From a virus: a stretch of DNA of 64,000 bases. This document shows positions 9,985 through 16,884 of the stretch, in pieces. The translations under genes were made by a program, and so were the position numbers. Every line of letters starts with the position of its first letter. Positions within the stretch are counted from its first letter, which is position 1. The notes under the pieces were generated by a model, which had not been told where the DNA came from, ran no database searches, and was given only the letters and a program-made list of their open reading frames with translations. The stretch spans positions 1-64,000 of IMG/VR virus record IMGVR_UViG_3300027963_005227, one strand, 5' to 3'.

Positions 9985-10370
9985 TACTTAACATCAACTC
10001 CTTTGCTCTCAAATGTTTTCATTTGTTCAAAGTGTTTAGCTCCTTTTCTCTTTTTTGAATAGTCCTTAAAGTACTTCTCTTTTACAGGATCAACTCCTCC
10101 CGCTTGATCTGCGCGTCTCTGGCTCATCTCTGAACTATAGTCAAGCATATCCCCATAGGAACCCTTCTTAGAGCCTGTACGGTCCACAAATTGAGTAGAG
10201 CTAAATGGATCAATGTGAGTATCAATAGATGCATTAGGAATAGTAAAAACACGCTGCCAAGACTCATTAAATTCATCTGTTTCTCCAAAATATTCGTGAG
10301 TTTCATTCATACCTTGAAGAATTTCGCGATATTCATTTGTTGATTCATTGTGGTAAATATAGATTGGCAA
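9981..10370 (-). CDS. Conserved phage protein with FmdB-like N-terminus lacking zinc cysteines
   Basis: The 129-residue protein begins MPIYIY, the usual start of FmdB-type zinc ribbons, and keeps the spacing of that fold through about residue 45. The metal-binding cysteines are absent: the whole protein has none. The C-terminal half carries a FVDRTGSKKGSYGDMLDYS segment and a DYSKKRKGAKH segment that look conserved and basic. The start codon is TTG at 10370, supported by a strong AAAGGAGG Shine-Dalgarno five bases upstream (10376-10383), an unusually good ribosome site for this window. It is convergent with the fibre gene. Function unknown. Confidence 0.6.
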   Translation of the reverse strand: MPIYIYHNESTNEYREILQGMNETHEYFGETDEFNESWQRVFTIPNASIDTHIDPFSSTQFVDRTGSKKGSYGDMLDYSSEMSQRRADQAGGVDPVKEKYFKDYSKKRKGAKHFEQMKTFESKGVDVKY

Positions 10371-10375
10371 TTAAA

Positions 10376-10665
10376 CCTCCTTTATTTTATTGTACTTTCT
10401 TAATAGAAAAATTCCAGAATTATCATATAGATAATTTCTTAAATTAATTATAGTCTTTTTTGAACAACACCTTATTCTAGAAGCTTTTGAACAAGGTGAA
10501 TCCCAATGAAATATAAAACCTTTTTTTCAAAATGAAGTTTTAATCCTTCACAGAATAACTTAGAACTCATTATTCCAAATTGAAAAATATTATTTTTAAC
10601 ATAAATATGGCCATCCCCCATCAAAATATCCACGAATAAAGTGTCAGCAAAAGATTTAATAATTA
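10376..10665 (-). pseudogene. Decayed LAGLIDADG-type homing endonuclease remnant
   Basis: No intact gene fills 10384-10671, but translation of the minus strand shows a broken one. Frame one, readable from 10633 (GTG) or 10621 (ATG) to a stop at 10472, contains a LMGDGHIY segment like the first LAGLIDADG helix, followed by FQFGIMSSK and a GLKLHFEKK stretch. After a single frameshift near 10500 the adjacent frame continues with SRIRCCSKKTI, LRNYLYDNSGIFLLRKYNK. The YLY-(D/N)-x-x-IFLxRKY pattern is common in phage and intein homing endonucleases. The second LAGLIDADG helix is missing, so the remnant is also deleted. It has neither a complete frame nor flanking exon-like sequence. The assignment is by pattern only. 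Confidence 0.55.
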
Positions 10666-10671
10666 TATAAT

Positions 10672-10704
10672 AAAAAAACAGGTAGTTTTCACTACCTGTT
10701 TTTT
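10672..10704. terminator. Bidirectional rho-independent terminator
   Basis: CAGGTAGT (10679-10686) and ACTACCTG (10691-10698) form a perfect 8-bp stem with a TTTC loop, flanked by an A-tract on the left and a T-tract on the right. For the minus strand it terminates the Hsp20 transcript. Confidence 0.85.
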
Positions 10705-10725
10705 ATTTATTCTATTTTTATCTTT

Positions 10726-11067
10726 TTAAGATACTGGAATTCTAATCCTATCAGCAACTTGAGCTTTTAGTTTAGGAAGTTTAATTTTCAAGACTCCCTT
10801 ATCTAGAGAAGATGAAATCTTTTCAATATCAACTGTTTTATAAAGCTTAATCTGATATTTATAAGGATAAGAAGCATTAGAGCTTACTACATCAAGAAGA
10901 TTATTAGAAGCAGTGATGCTAATTTCTGTTTTTTCAGAGCCAGGAACAATCATAATAGCTTCATAATAATCTTCAAGAGTGTTAATCTTAAAATCCCCAT
11001 TAAAACAGCAGCTTCCATCTGTATATAAAAGACTATTTAAATAGTTTGTAGTTTTATTTTCTGTCAT
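10726..11067 (-). CDS. hsp20: Small heat-shock protein, Hsp20/alpha-crystallin
   Basis: The 113-residue product has the order of an alpha-crystallin domain: an N-terminal strand region with a YEAIMIVPG segment, an LDVV strand, and a near-C-terminal segment ISSSLDKGVLKIKLPK that matches the family signature (A-x-x-x-x-GVLxxxxPK). It ends in RIRIPV, the IxI motif that docks in the neighbouring subunit's groove. It is shorter than host Hsp20 proteins, as phage versions usually are. Such proteins hold unfolded proteins in an ATP-independent way, and in phages they are thought to help virion or scaffold folding. It has its own promoter with a predicted leaderless start and a terminator immediately downstream, so it is a single-gene unit. 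Confidence 0.85.
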   Translation of the reverse strand: MTENKTTNYLNSLLYTDGSCCFNGDFKINTLEDYYEAIMIVPGSEKTEISITASNNLLDVVSSNASYPYKYQIKLYKTVDIEKISSSLDKGVLKIKLPKLKAQVADRIRIPVS

Positions 11068-11072
11068 ATAAT

Positions 11073-11101
11073 ATATTAATATAATTTAAATTAGAAATCA
11101 A
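11073..11101 (-). promoter_or_regulatory. Promoter of hsp20, leaderless geometry
   Basis: On the minus strand TTGATT (11101-11096), a 17-base spacer, TAATAT (11078-11073) and five bases lead to the ATG at 11067. It overlaps the last codon of the upstream glycosyltransferase gene. Confidence 0.7.
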
Positions 11102-12171
11102 GAGAAAACTTTGTCTAAAATAATTTCTGTTGTATTTTTATAAGAGAGTTTTTTGCCAAGTTCAATTCCAGCAATATTAGAAACTCGATATTTTTTAATT
11201 GCAGAGTCCATAGCTTGCATAACAGATTCTTCACTCCAAGAGTAAAACTCCCCTTGATTAAATTCCTGCCCCTGCAAAAAGAAAACTCCATCATGTGCTG
11301 GAATTCTACCATCTGATTCAACTAAAATAGAATTTTCAGATGTTGCCCAATCTTTATGAGATGTTTCATTCAAAACAATTGACCATTTACCCAAGCAAGT
11401 AGCATTAAATGCTGGTAAATTCCAACCTTCAGCGCCACTTAAGCCTGTCAAATCAATGTCAATAGCATTTAAAAACTCATTAACTTCATGATTTGTTTGC
11501 AAGTAAGGAAGAAAATTAATATTAGTGTATCTTTTCCCCTCTAACAAATTGCCAATAATAGCTTGCATTTGTTCTGGTTTAAAAAATGGATTAGTAACAC
11601 AGCAAGATAGCTGATAGTCATTATTGTTTCCATATTTCTTCAGCCAAGTTTTAATGATTTTTTGAGTATGCTTTCGATGCTCAAATTTACCCATCAAGCC
11701 AAAATGAACTACATCTAAATACTTTTTATTTGTGATGTGAAGATCAGGATCGAAACCCATAGGCACAAAACTAGTATTTTCACATCCAAGATCAATGAAT
11801 TTATTTTGAGCATAAGTAGAACTAAAAAAGATTTTATCTTGAGCTTGCGCAATAGATACTTCAGTTTTTGTTGGCTCGCTGCACTCGTAGAATGTTAAAA
11901 GATTTTGATTAGGATTCTTACGATCATCAGAGCTATTTAAATGCCACAGCTTAAATGCTGGAACATCTTTTTTTAAGGCATCAAATCTTTGATTGATAGA
12001 CTTTTGAAGAAATTCTTTAAATTCATTCGATAAGTTGAAAGCTGACAAATCAACATTCCCAAAAGGAAACAAACCGATGTCAATATTTTTATTAAAAAAT
12101 TCTTTAAGAATGTTGATGCTAACATTTCCAAAACTTAAGGTGTTAAGAGCAGCTTGTACTAAGAGTTTCAT
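11098..12171 (-). CDS. GT-B glycosyltransferase
   Basis: The 357-residue protein has a GLMGKFEHRKHT motif near residue 157, which is the usual start of the C-terminal Rossmann domain of GT4-like enzymes, and then a NxxLPYLQTNHEVNEFLNAIDID stretch with LSGAEGWNLPAFNATCLGKWSI, the nucleotide-sugar-binding E-x-x-x-x-P-x-x-E-like region typical of GT-B transferases. The N-terminal acceptor domain is less conserved. Its ATG overlaps the ssb stop (TAATG), so it is translationally coupled to the nucleotide/replication operon on this strand even though its role is different. Possible roles are glycosylation of the virion, of DNA or of the host surface; the sequence does not decide. Confidence 0.7.
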   Translation of the reverse strand: MKLLVQAALNTLSFGNVSINILKEFFNKNIDIGLFPFGNVDLSAFNLSNEFKEFLQKSINQRFDALKKDVPAFKLWHLNSSDDRKNPNQNLLTFYECSEPTKTEVSIAQAQDKIFFSSTYAQNKFIDLGCENTSFVPMGFDPDLHITNKKYLDVVHFGLMGKFEHRKHTQKIIKTWLKKYGNNNDYQLSCCVTNPFFKPEQMQAIIGNLLEGKRYTNINFLPYLQTNHEVNEFLNAIDIDLTGLSGAEGWNLPAFNATCLGKWSIVLNETSHKDWATSENSILVESDGRIPAHDGVFFLQGQEFNQGEFYSWSEESVMQAMDSAIKKYRVSNIAGIELGKKLSYKNTTEIILDKVFS

Positions 12172-12587
12172 TAGAATGGAATGTCTTCAGATTCGAATTG
12201 GTTTGATTCTTGCGGTTTAGAGTTTGACTTCTTAACCGTTTGAGTTGCAGATTCATCACTATTAGCCCCAGTATCTGGTTTTGGTGCTGAATTCATAAAT
12301 TTAACTTTTTCAGCGCGAATATATGGTTTAGTTTGAGTAGTTCCATCTTTTCCAGTCCAAGATGACATGCAAAGCTCGCCTTCAATCATAATCTCTTTTC
12401 CTTTCTTTAAGAATTGAGTGCAAATTTCAGCGAGTTTATCCCAACACTCACAATCAATAAAGCATTTATTTTTTGATTGAGAGTCTGAAATACAAACTCT
12501 AAATGTGCAAACTTGCTTGCCAGTAGAGATTGTGCGAGATTCTGGATCTTTTACTAGATGACCGATTCCGATGATTTTATTGTACAT
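12171..12587 (-). CDS. ssb: Single-stranded DNA-binding protein
   Basis: The 138-residue protein is a bacterial-type SSB. It has an N-terminal OB fold (GHLVKDPES near residues 9-17, DCECWDKLAEICTQFLKKGK near 45-66, then an IEGEL strand), a disordered Ser/Asn/Gln-rich linker from about residue 105, and the classical acidic C-terminal tip ending DIPF. That tip binds host-type SSB partners, so the phage protein may recruit host replication and repair factors or the phage's own DnaE-type replicase. It overlaps the sigma-like gene upstream by 11 bases and the glycosyltransferase downstream by 3 bases. Confidence 0.93.
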   Translation of the reverse strand: MYNKIIGIGHLVKDPESRTISTGKQVCTFRVCISDSQSKNKCFIDCECWDKLAEICTQFLKKGKEIMIEGELCMSSWTGKDGTTQTKPYIRAEKVKFMNSAPKPDTGANSDESATQTVKKSNSKPQESNQFESEDIPF

Positions 12588-13146
12588 AATTTAGTTCTTT
12601 TTTAGCTTTGATAATGAATTTATTGTGAATATCTATGCATCCCTGAATGCTCATTCCAAGTTCTTTAGCAATCAATTTCCAAGGAATGACCTTATTATAC
12701 ATGGAGTTATATCTCATGTCAATAATTTTTCTTACTCTTGAATCAGGATATTTTTTCGAATAATCAAGAATGCTTTGAATGAGTTCTTGCTTGTGAATAG
12801 ACTTTGTAAAGTCTTCGCAAAAAGGTTCTGAAATAATTTTATCAAGAGGCTCTTCCATCATCTTTTTATTTTTATTATAAAGATTCAAGCATTTCCATCT
12901 TGTTTCATTTGCCAGGTGAGTAGAGAATTTAGTGTTTCTATCTGGCTCATATTTTAAAGCTGCACAATAGATTGTAAAGTCTTTTTCTAGCAAAACATCG
13001 TGTTTATTAACAATGCCAGAATAGTCTGGAATAACACGATTAACCATTTCTAAATAAATTCCAGAATGTCGATTGATGAGTTCTTTTAGACTTTCATCAT
13101 CGCGATTTTCTTTAATTTTATTGATGAGAGATAAATCAGAGTCCAC
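12577..13146 (-). CDS. RNA polymerase sigma-like factor
   Basis: The protein of about 189 residues resembles a minimal sigma70-family factor. The N-terminal half has a DESLKELINRHSGIYLEMVNRV helix pair and then F-x-x-Y-x-AALKYEPDRNTKFSTHLANETRWKCLN, the usual region 2 pattern where core is bound and the -10 element is melted. The C-terminal segment PWKLIAKELGMS-(x)9-F-x-x-KAKKEL looks like the region 4 helix-turn-helix. Start: GTG at 13146 gives an 11-base overlap with the kinase gene; a longer frame from TTG at 13170 is possible. By analogy with T4 gp55 it may direct late transcription. The -10-only boxes upstream of structural genes would be natural targets; that link is inference. Confidence 0.72.
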   Translation of the reverse strand: MDSDLSLINKIKENRDDESLKELINRHSGIYLEMVNRVIPDYSGIVNKHDVLLEKDFTIYCAALKYEPDRNTKFSTHLANETRWKCLNLYNKNKKMMEEPLDKIISEPFCEDFTKSIHKQELIQSILDYSKKYPDSRVRKIIDMRYNSMYNKVIPWKLIAKELGMSIQGCIDIHNKFIIKAKKELNYVQ

Positions 13147-13714
13147 GGTTAATCCAATCTTTAGGAACAATCCCTGTTAAAATTGAGTGAGCAATAGCTT
13201 GAATCCATCTTTCATCATTCATGGTATGCCATGTAAAAGCTGAATCAGCATTTTGCTGCAATAAAGAATTGTTTTTTTCTTCTTCTTCATTTGCATTAGG
13301 AACTAAAGTTCCATCTGGAAGAGTTCGATTAACAAACACAATCTTTCCACCTTGCTGTTTGATCCAATTAAATTCATTCTCAAATCGAACATCGCTAATG
13401 ATTACTATTTTGTTAGAATGCATTCTTTTTTCAAGAGCCTCAATCCAAACGTTATCATTTAGTTTGCGCCTTACATGAGTTCCCCATGTTACCAAAAGTG
13501 GCCGAATAATATCTTTTTCTTCTGTAACTTCTGTAAAAATGTCAATGCCTAAAGTTTTCTTAACAAAACTTTTACATTCATATTTTAATTCTTTAGCAAA
13601 AGATAGTTTTTGAGTTTTAACTTTATACTCTTTAAAAATTTCGATGAAGCTGTCGGCTAGGGTATCTTTACCACTTCTAGCTGGTCCACAAATTCCAATA
13701 ATTCTATCGTTCAT
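13136..13714 (-). CDS. Deoxynucleoside monophosphate kinase
   Basis: The 192-residue protein begins MNDRIIGICGPARSGKDTLA, with a P-loop GPARSGKDT. It continues with an SFAKELK segment, a PLLVTWGTHVRRKLNDNVWIEAL stretch and IVIISDVRFENEFNWIKQQGG, the arrangement of phage dNMP kinases related to T4 gp1 and T5 dNMP kinase. Start: the ATG at 13714 overlaps the dUTPase stop as ATGA; an upstream in-frame ATG at 13735 would lie deep inside dut and is unlikely. It would phosphorylate dNMPs, including dUMP-derived dTMP, to diphosphates for replication. It is followed by the sigma-like gene with a small overlap. Confidence 0.82.
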   Translation of the reverse strand: MNDRIIGICGPARSGKDTLADSFIEIFKEYKVKTQKLSFAKELKYECKSFVKKTLGIDIFTEVTEEKDIIRPLLVTWGTHVRRKLNDNVWIEALEKRMHSNKIVIISDVRFENEFNWIKQQGGKIVFVNRTLPDGTLVPNANEEEEKNNSLLQQNADSAFTWHTMNDERWIQAIAHSILTGIVPKDWINRGL

Positions 13715-14214
13715 ACTCCTGTGCTGCCAAAGCATCCCTCCCCTCTTAATGTTTCACTAAACGAATCGCATTGTTCAAGCTGCATAAAGTTTGATTTTTG
13801 AAAAACTAATTGTGCAATTTTATCTCCCTTTTTATAAATAGAATCTGGATTAATAAAAACAGCATGACTAGCACTAAATCTTCCAAGATTATTAATATCT
13901 TCTGGAGATGCAAGATACTTGAATCTTACTTTGATAGTTCCTCTGTAGCTAGAATCAATAACTCCAACACTATTGCATAAAATTAAATTCTTGGTAGAGA
14001 TTGAAGATCTTGGGAAAAGTAGAGTGTGAAACTCAGAACTAGGATCAATGATTAAACCAGAATCATATTCAATATAATCAATGTGAGTATATCCACTCGA
14101 TTCATTGCATTTTCCAACAATATTTGGTTCTGAGTTTGCAAAAATATCATAGCCAACATCTCCATTTGATGGAGAACTAATCAAAGAAATGTTATTAACT
14201 TTAAGTTTATTCAT
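13711..14214 (-). CDS. dut: dUTP diphosphatase (trimeric dUTPase)
   Basis: All five motifs of the trimeric dUTPase family are visible in the 167-residue protein: DVGYDI (19-24), PRSSIS (68-73), GVIDSSYRG (84-92), GDKIAQLVF (130-138) and RGEGCFGSTG (157-166). The second Gly of the last motif is replaced by Cys, a mild change. The enzyme hydrolyses dUTP to dUMP and pyrophosphate, keeping uracil out of phage DNA. It overlaps the preceding 89-residue gene by eight bases and the dNMP kinase by four, so the three are one translational unit. Confidence 0.95.
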   Translation of the reverse strand: MNKLKVNNISLISSPSNGDVGYDIFANSEPNIVGKCNESSGYTHIDYIEYDSGLIIDPSSEFHTLLFPRSSISTKNLILCNSVGVIDSSYRGTIKVRFKYLASPEDINNLGRFSASHAVFINPDSIYKKGDKIAQLVFQKSNFMQLEQCDSFSETLRGEGCFGSTGV

Positions 14215-14476
14215 TTATAAATTTAATTAAATCTGATGAGAATTCATGAAGACCAATATCTGCTAAAATTTTTGGCGCATAAATCATATGTAAATTCTCT
14301 AAATCTTTAGTAATTGGAATCACTACAATCATAGCTCCAATTGGAAAGTTTACAACTTTTGCAGAATCAACTATTTTTTGCACAGCTAACGACGCAGCTT
14401 CTTCAGCAGATTTTGCTGATACTGATACCTCCCAGTTAGCACTTGAGCATAAATATTCTTGCTGTTTATCATTCAT
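14207..14476 (-). CDS. Small conserved-looking protein of unknown function
   Basis: The 89-residue protein is the first gene of the minus-strand dut operon. It has a central Ala-rich helix (SAKSAEEAASLAVQKIVDSA) followed by a hydrophobic strand (GAMIVVIPI). I recognise no family. It begins at ATG 14476, just downstream of a TTGACA-containing candidate promoter, and overlaps dut by eight bases. Confidence 0.6.
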   Translation of the reverse strand: MNDKQQEYLCSSANWEVSVSAKSAEEAASLAVQKIVDSAKVVNFPIGAMIVVIPITKDLENLHMIYAPKILADIGLHEFSSDLIKFINE

Positions 14477-14481
14477 TAAGG

Positions 14482-14510
14482 CAATTAAGCATAGAATTAT
14501 GATCTGTCAA
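14482..14510 (-). promoter_or_regulatory. Candidate promoter of the dut-dNMP kinase-sigma-ssb operon
   Basis: On the minus strand a consensus TTGACA (14510-14505) is followed after 16-17 bases by TTAATT/TAATTG (14488-14482) and then the ATG at 14476. The -35 is perfect and the -10 weak. Confidence 0.45.
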
Positions 14511-14527
14511 ATAAAATTTATACATAA

Positions 14528-14760
14528 AGTAAAATGTTTTACTACGTAGTTGGATAGCGTTTCGTTTTCAATTCAAACTCGCTCCGCTCGTTAATACTTC
14601 GCTACGCTCAGTATTATATACAGATATTTTGTACTGTCAAGTGCAAATGCACTGAGATAAAGATTTTTTTCAAAAATCTTTAATTAATTTGCGAAGCAAA
14701 TTAATTATTCAGAGCATCTGCATATTCAACTGGCATTGCTATGGCGAAAAGGAGTTGAAT
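14528..14760. repeat. Array of seven inverted repeats in a divergent intergenic region
   Basis: The gene-free stretch 14477-14856 holds seven near-consecutive perfect inverted repeats: AGTAAAA/TTTTACT (14528-14543), the palindrome ACTACGTAGT (14541-14550), TAATACT/AGTATTA (14592-14616), AGTGCA/TGCACT (14640-14653), TAAAGATTTTT/AAAAATCTTTA (14658-14682), TAATTAATTTGC/GCAAATTAATTA with a GAA loop (14681-14707), and ATTCAACT/AGTTGAAT (14724-14760). It also has short CGCTnCGCTC-type repeats (14579-14609). I found no tRNA and no convincing ORF. It lies between divergent operons. It could be a replication origin, a structured RNA or a regulatory region. Confidence 0.7.
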
Positions 14761-14823
14761 AAGGTTGCATTGTTTTTTTAGTTGTCAAGGGCAAAATTTA
14801 AAGAAAAATTCCATTTGCTATTC

Positions 14824-14852
14824 TTGATTTCTAGACTATGGTGTAAGATATT
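14824..14852 (+). promoter_or_regulatory. Candidate promoter of nrdB
   Basis: TTGATT at 14824-14829 lies 17 bases before GATATT (14847-14852). A GTGTAAGAT box at 14841-14849 overlaps it and resembles the -10-only boxes before other genes. Either would place transcription initiation very close to the ATG at 14857. Confidence 0.4.
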
Positions 14853-14856
14853 AGCC

Positions 14857-15828
14857 ATGAGTATTTTTGACGAACAAGTATCTAGAAAACCCAACCTTTA
14901 TCCCTGGACAGAGCAATTTATTGATGCTATGCATAACAATGCGTGGTCTCATAAAAGGTGGAATTTTAAATCGGACGTTCAAGATTTTAAAGTCTCATTG
15001 AGCGAGAGAGATAGGGAAATCATCATTCGCACATTGTCTGCGATTGGGCAAATTGAAGTTGCCGTTAAAACATTTTGGGCAAAATTAGGAGATAATCTTC
15101 CTCATCCAGCCATTCAAGATCTTGGTTTTGTAATGGCAAATACAGAAGTTGTTCATAATAATGCTTATGAAGCACTACTAACAATACTTGATTTAAATGA
15201 TGTGTTTGAGGAGAATCTCAAACTTGATTGGATTCAAGGAAGAGTGAAGTATTTGAAAAAGTATACTCATCGCTATTATAAAGATTCTAAAAAACAATTT
15301 CTTTATAGCATCATTTTGTTCACTCTCTTTGTCGAAAATGCTTCGTTATTCAGTCAGTTTTATGTTATTAACTGGTTTGGTAAAAATAACTTACTAAAAG
15401 ATACTAATCAGCAAGTTAGATATACTAAAAATGAAGAGATGATTCATGGTCTTATTGGAATTCAAATCATCAATGATATTAGAAAAGAGTTCCCAGAATT
15501 ATTTGATGCTGAACTAGAAGGGAGAATTTTGCACGAAGCTCAAGAAGCTTTAGTTGCAGAGTCTAAAATTATTGATTGGATTGTTAATGGAGCCGAAGAA
15601 GACTTATTATCTGCCTCAATTCTTAAAGAATTTGTGAAAAATAGAATCAATGAATCTTTCGGTTTGATTGGATTCAAGAAGGCTTTTTCAATTGATGACG
15701 AACTTCTTGCAAAAACAAAATGGTTTGATGAGAGTTTATACGGAAATACAGCGTCTGATTTCTTTTACAGTACTCCAGTAGAGTATTCTAAAGATAATAA
15801 GAGTTTTGATGAAAATGATTTATTCTAA
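14857..15828 (+). CDS. nrdB: Ribonucleotide reductase small subunit, class I
   Basis: The 323-residue protein is a ferritin-like RNR beta chain. Metal-ligand motifs are visible: IGQIEVAVKTFW (first ligand, Glu where E. coli has Asp), NTEVVHNNAY (Glu and His, with the radical Tyr seven residues after the Glu), LFVENASLF, and NEEMIHGLIG (Glu and His). The Tyr is kept, so a tyrosyl-radical enzyme is expected. The C-terminal tail ends DLF, the part that docks in the large subunit. The start is ATG 14857 (MSIFDEQ); an upstream in-frame start would cover the promoter-like boxes. It generates the radical for NrdA, encoded about 1 kb downstream with a sugar gene between them. Confidence 0.92.
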   Translation: MSIFDEQVSRKPNLYPWTEQFIDAMHNNAWSHKRWNFKSDVQDFKVSLSERDREIIIRTLSAIGQIEVAVKTFWAKLGDNLPHPAIQDLGFVMANTEVVHNNAYEALLTILDLNDVFEENLKLDWIQGRVKYLKKYTHRYYKDSKKQFLYSIILFTLFVENASLFSQFYVINWFGKNNLLKDTNQQVRYTKNEEMIHGLIGIQIINDIRKEFPELFDAELEGRILHEAQEALVAESKIIDWIVNGAEEDLLSASILKEFVKNRINESFGLIGFKKAFSIDDELLAKTKWFDESLYGNTASDFFYSTPVEYSKDNKSFDENDLF

Positions 15829-15867
15829 AAAACTGGAGATTTATTAATAAGACATTATAACTAACAT
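15817..15867 (+). repeat. Copy 1 of the sequence flanking fcl (nrdB 3' end)
   Basis: This 51-base stretch covers the last codons of nrdB (Asp-Leu-Phe-stop) and the spacer after it. It matches 16833-16884 just before nrdA: 16 bases are identical (GATTTATTCTAAAAAA) and the rest is clearly related, ending TAACAT in both. The fcl gene lies between the two copies. Confidence 0.65.
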
Positions 15868-15875
15868 AGAAAAGT

Positions 15876-16817
15876 ATGTTCATGGACAGTAAAAGTAAAA
15901 TCCTGATTGCGGGAGCTAAGGGAATGGTTGGATCTGCAATCATAAGAAAATTAAAAGAAAAAGGATATAATAATATCGTTGCTGGAACTCGCGATTTGGT
16001 TGATTTCACAAATTCCAAAGAAACTAAATATTTCTTTAGTAGAGTAAAACCTGATTACGTGTTTGTTGCCGCTGCCAAGGTTGGTGGTATTATTGCAAAC
16101 AATAATTACAAAGCAGATTTTCTTTATGAAAATTTGATGATTCAGAATAATATTATTCATAATGCCTATAATTTTGGAGTTAAAAAACTTCTGTTTCTTG
16201 GTTCTTCCTGCATCTATCCAAGACTTGCCACTCAACCAATCACAGAAGATCAGTTGATGACTGGCGCTCTGGAGCCTACGAATGATGCCTATGCAATTGC
16301 AAAGATTGCTGGAATTAAACTATGTGAAGCATATCGTCAGCAGTATGGATTTAATGCTATTTCTTTGATGCCAACAAATCTTTACGGTCCTAATGATAAT
16401 TTTGATTTAGAAACATCACATGTTCTTCCTGCAATGATTTCAAAGTTTCACAATGCCCTTAACTATAGCAAACACTGTGAAGTGAAGCTTTGGGGAGATG
16501 GTTCTACAATGCGTGAGTTTTTACACGTTGATGATTTGGCAGATGCATGTTATATTTGTATGCAGAACTACGATGAAATGGGACATATTAATATTGGAAC
16601 TGGTGAGGACATAATGATTAAACAACTGGCAGGGATAATTGCCAATATCGTTGGTTATGATCGTGATATTAACTGGGATACAACAAAACCAAATGGAACT
16701 CCAAGAAAAGTTTTAAATATAGATAAAATTAAATCCTTTGGTTGGCAGCCTAAAATTAATCTCTGTGAAGGTATTGAAAAAACTTATGAATGGTATAAGA
16801 AAAATATTATCGTTTAA
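15876..16817 (+). CDS. fcl: GDP-L-fucose synthase
   Basis: This 313-residue short-chain dehydrogenase/reductase has the marks of GDP-4-keto-6-deoxymannose epimerase/reductase: a GAKGMVGSAI Rossmann motif at the N-terminus, AAKVGGI, GSSCIYP with the catalytic Ser, NDAYAIAKIAG with the catalytic Tyr-x-x-x-Lys, PTNLYGPNDNFD, and a SHVLPA segment. It makes GDP-L-fucose from the product of GDP-mannose 4,6-dehydratase (gmd at 31685). It is separated from gmd by about 15 kb and lies between nrdB and nrdA, flanked by a duplicated sequence that suggests insertion. A second Met at 15882 is also a plausible start. The GT11 fucosyltransferase at 21449 is the likely user of the product. Confidence 0.92.
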   Translation: MFMDSKSKILIAGAKGMVGSAIIRKLKEKGYNNIVAGTRDLVDFTNSKETKYFFSRVKPDYVFVAAAKVGGIIANNNYKADFLYENLMIQNNIIHNAYNFGVKKLLFLGSSCIYPRLATQPITEDQLMTGALEPTNDAYAIAKIAGIKLCEAYRQQYGFNAISLMPTNLYGPNDNFDLETSHVLPAMISKFHNALNYSKHCEVKLWGDGSTMREFLHVDDLADACYICMQNYDEMGHINIGTGEDIMIKQLAGIIANIVGYDRDINWDTTKPNGTPRKVLNIDKIKSFGWQPKINLCEGIEKTYEWYKKNIIV

Positions 16818-16832
16818 TCATCTAGGTAAAGC

Positions 16833-16884
16833 GATTTATTCTAAAAAAATATAGATTTAATAAATAATATAATATAATTAACAT
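16833..16884 (+). repeat. Copy 2 of the sequence flanking fcl (before nrdA)
   Basis: This repeat of 15817-15867 includes the bases coding Asp-Leu-Phe-stop of nrdB out of context, then an AT-rich stretch with two overlapping TATAAT boxes (16868-16873 and 16873-16878) just before the nrdA ATG at 16883. Confidence 0.65.

Noticed and set aside
14477-14856. tRNA or group I intron in the hairpin-rich spacer
   Set aside because: No cloverleaf with T-loop or CCA-type end, and no conserved intron core elements could be made out.
14782-14856. Longer nrdB start
   Set aside because: The extra N-terminal codons cover the promoter-like boxes and do not resemble NrdB; the ATG at 14857 fits the family.
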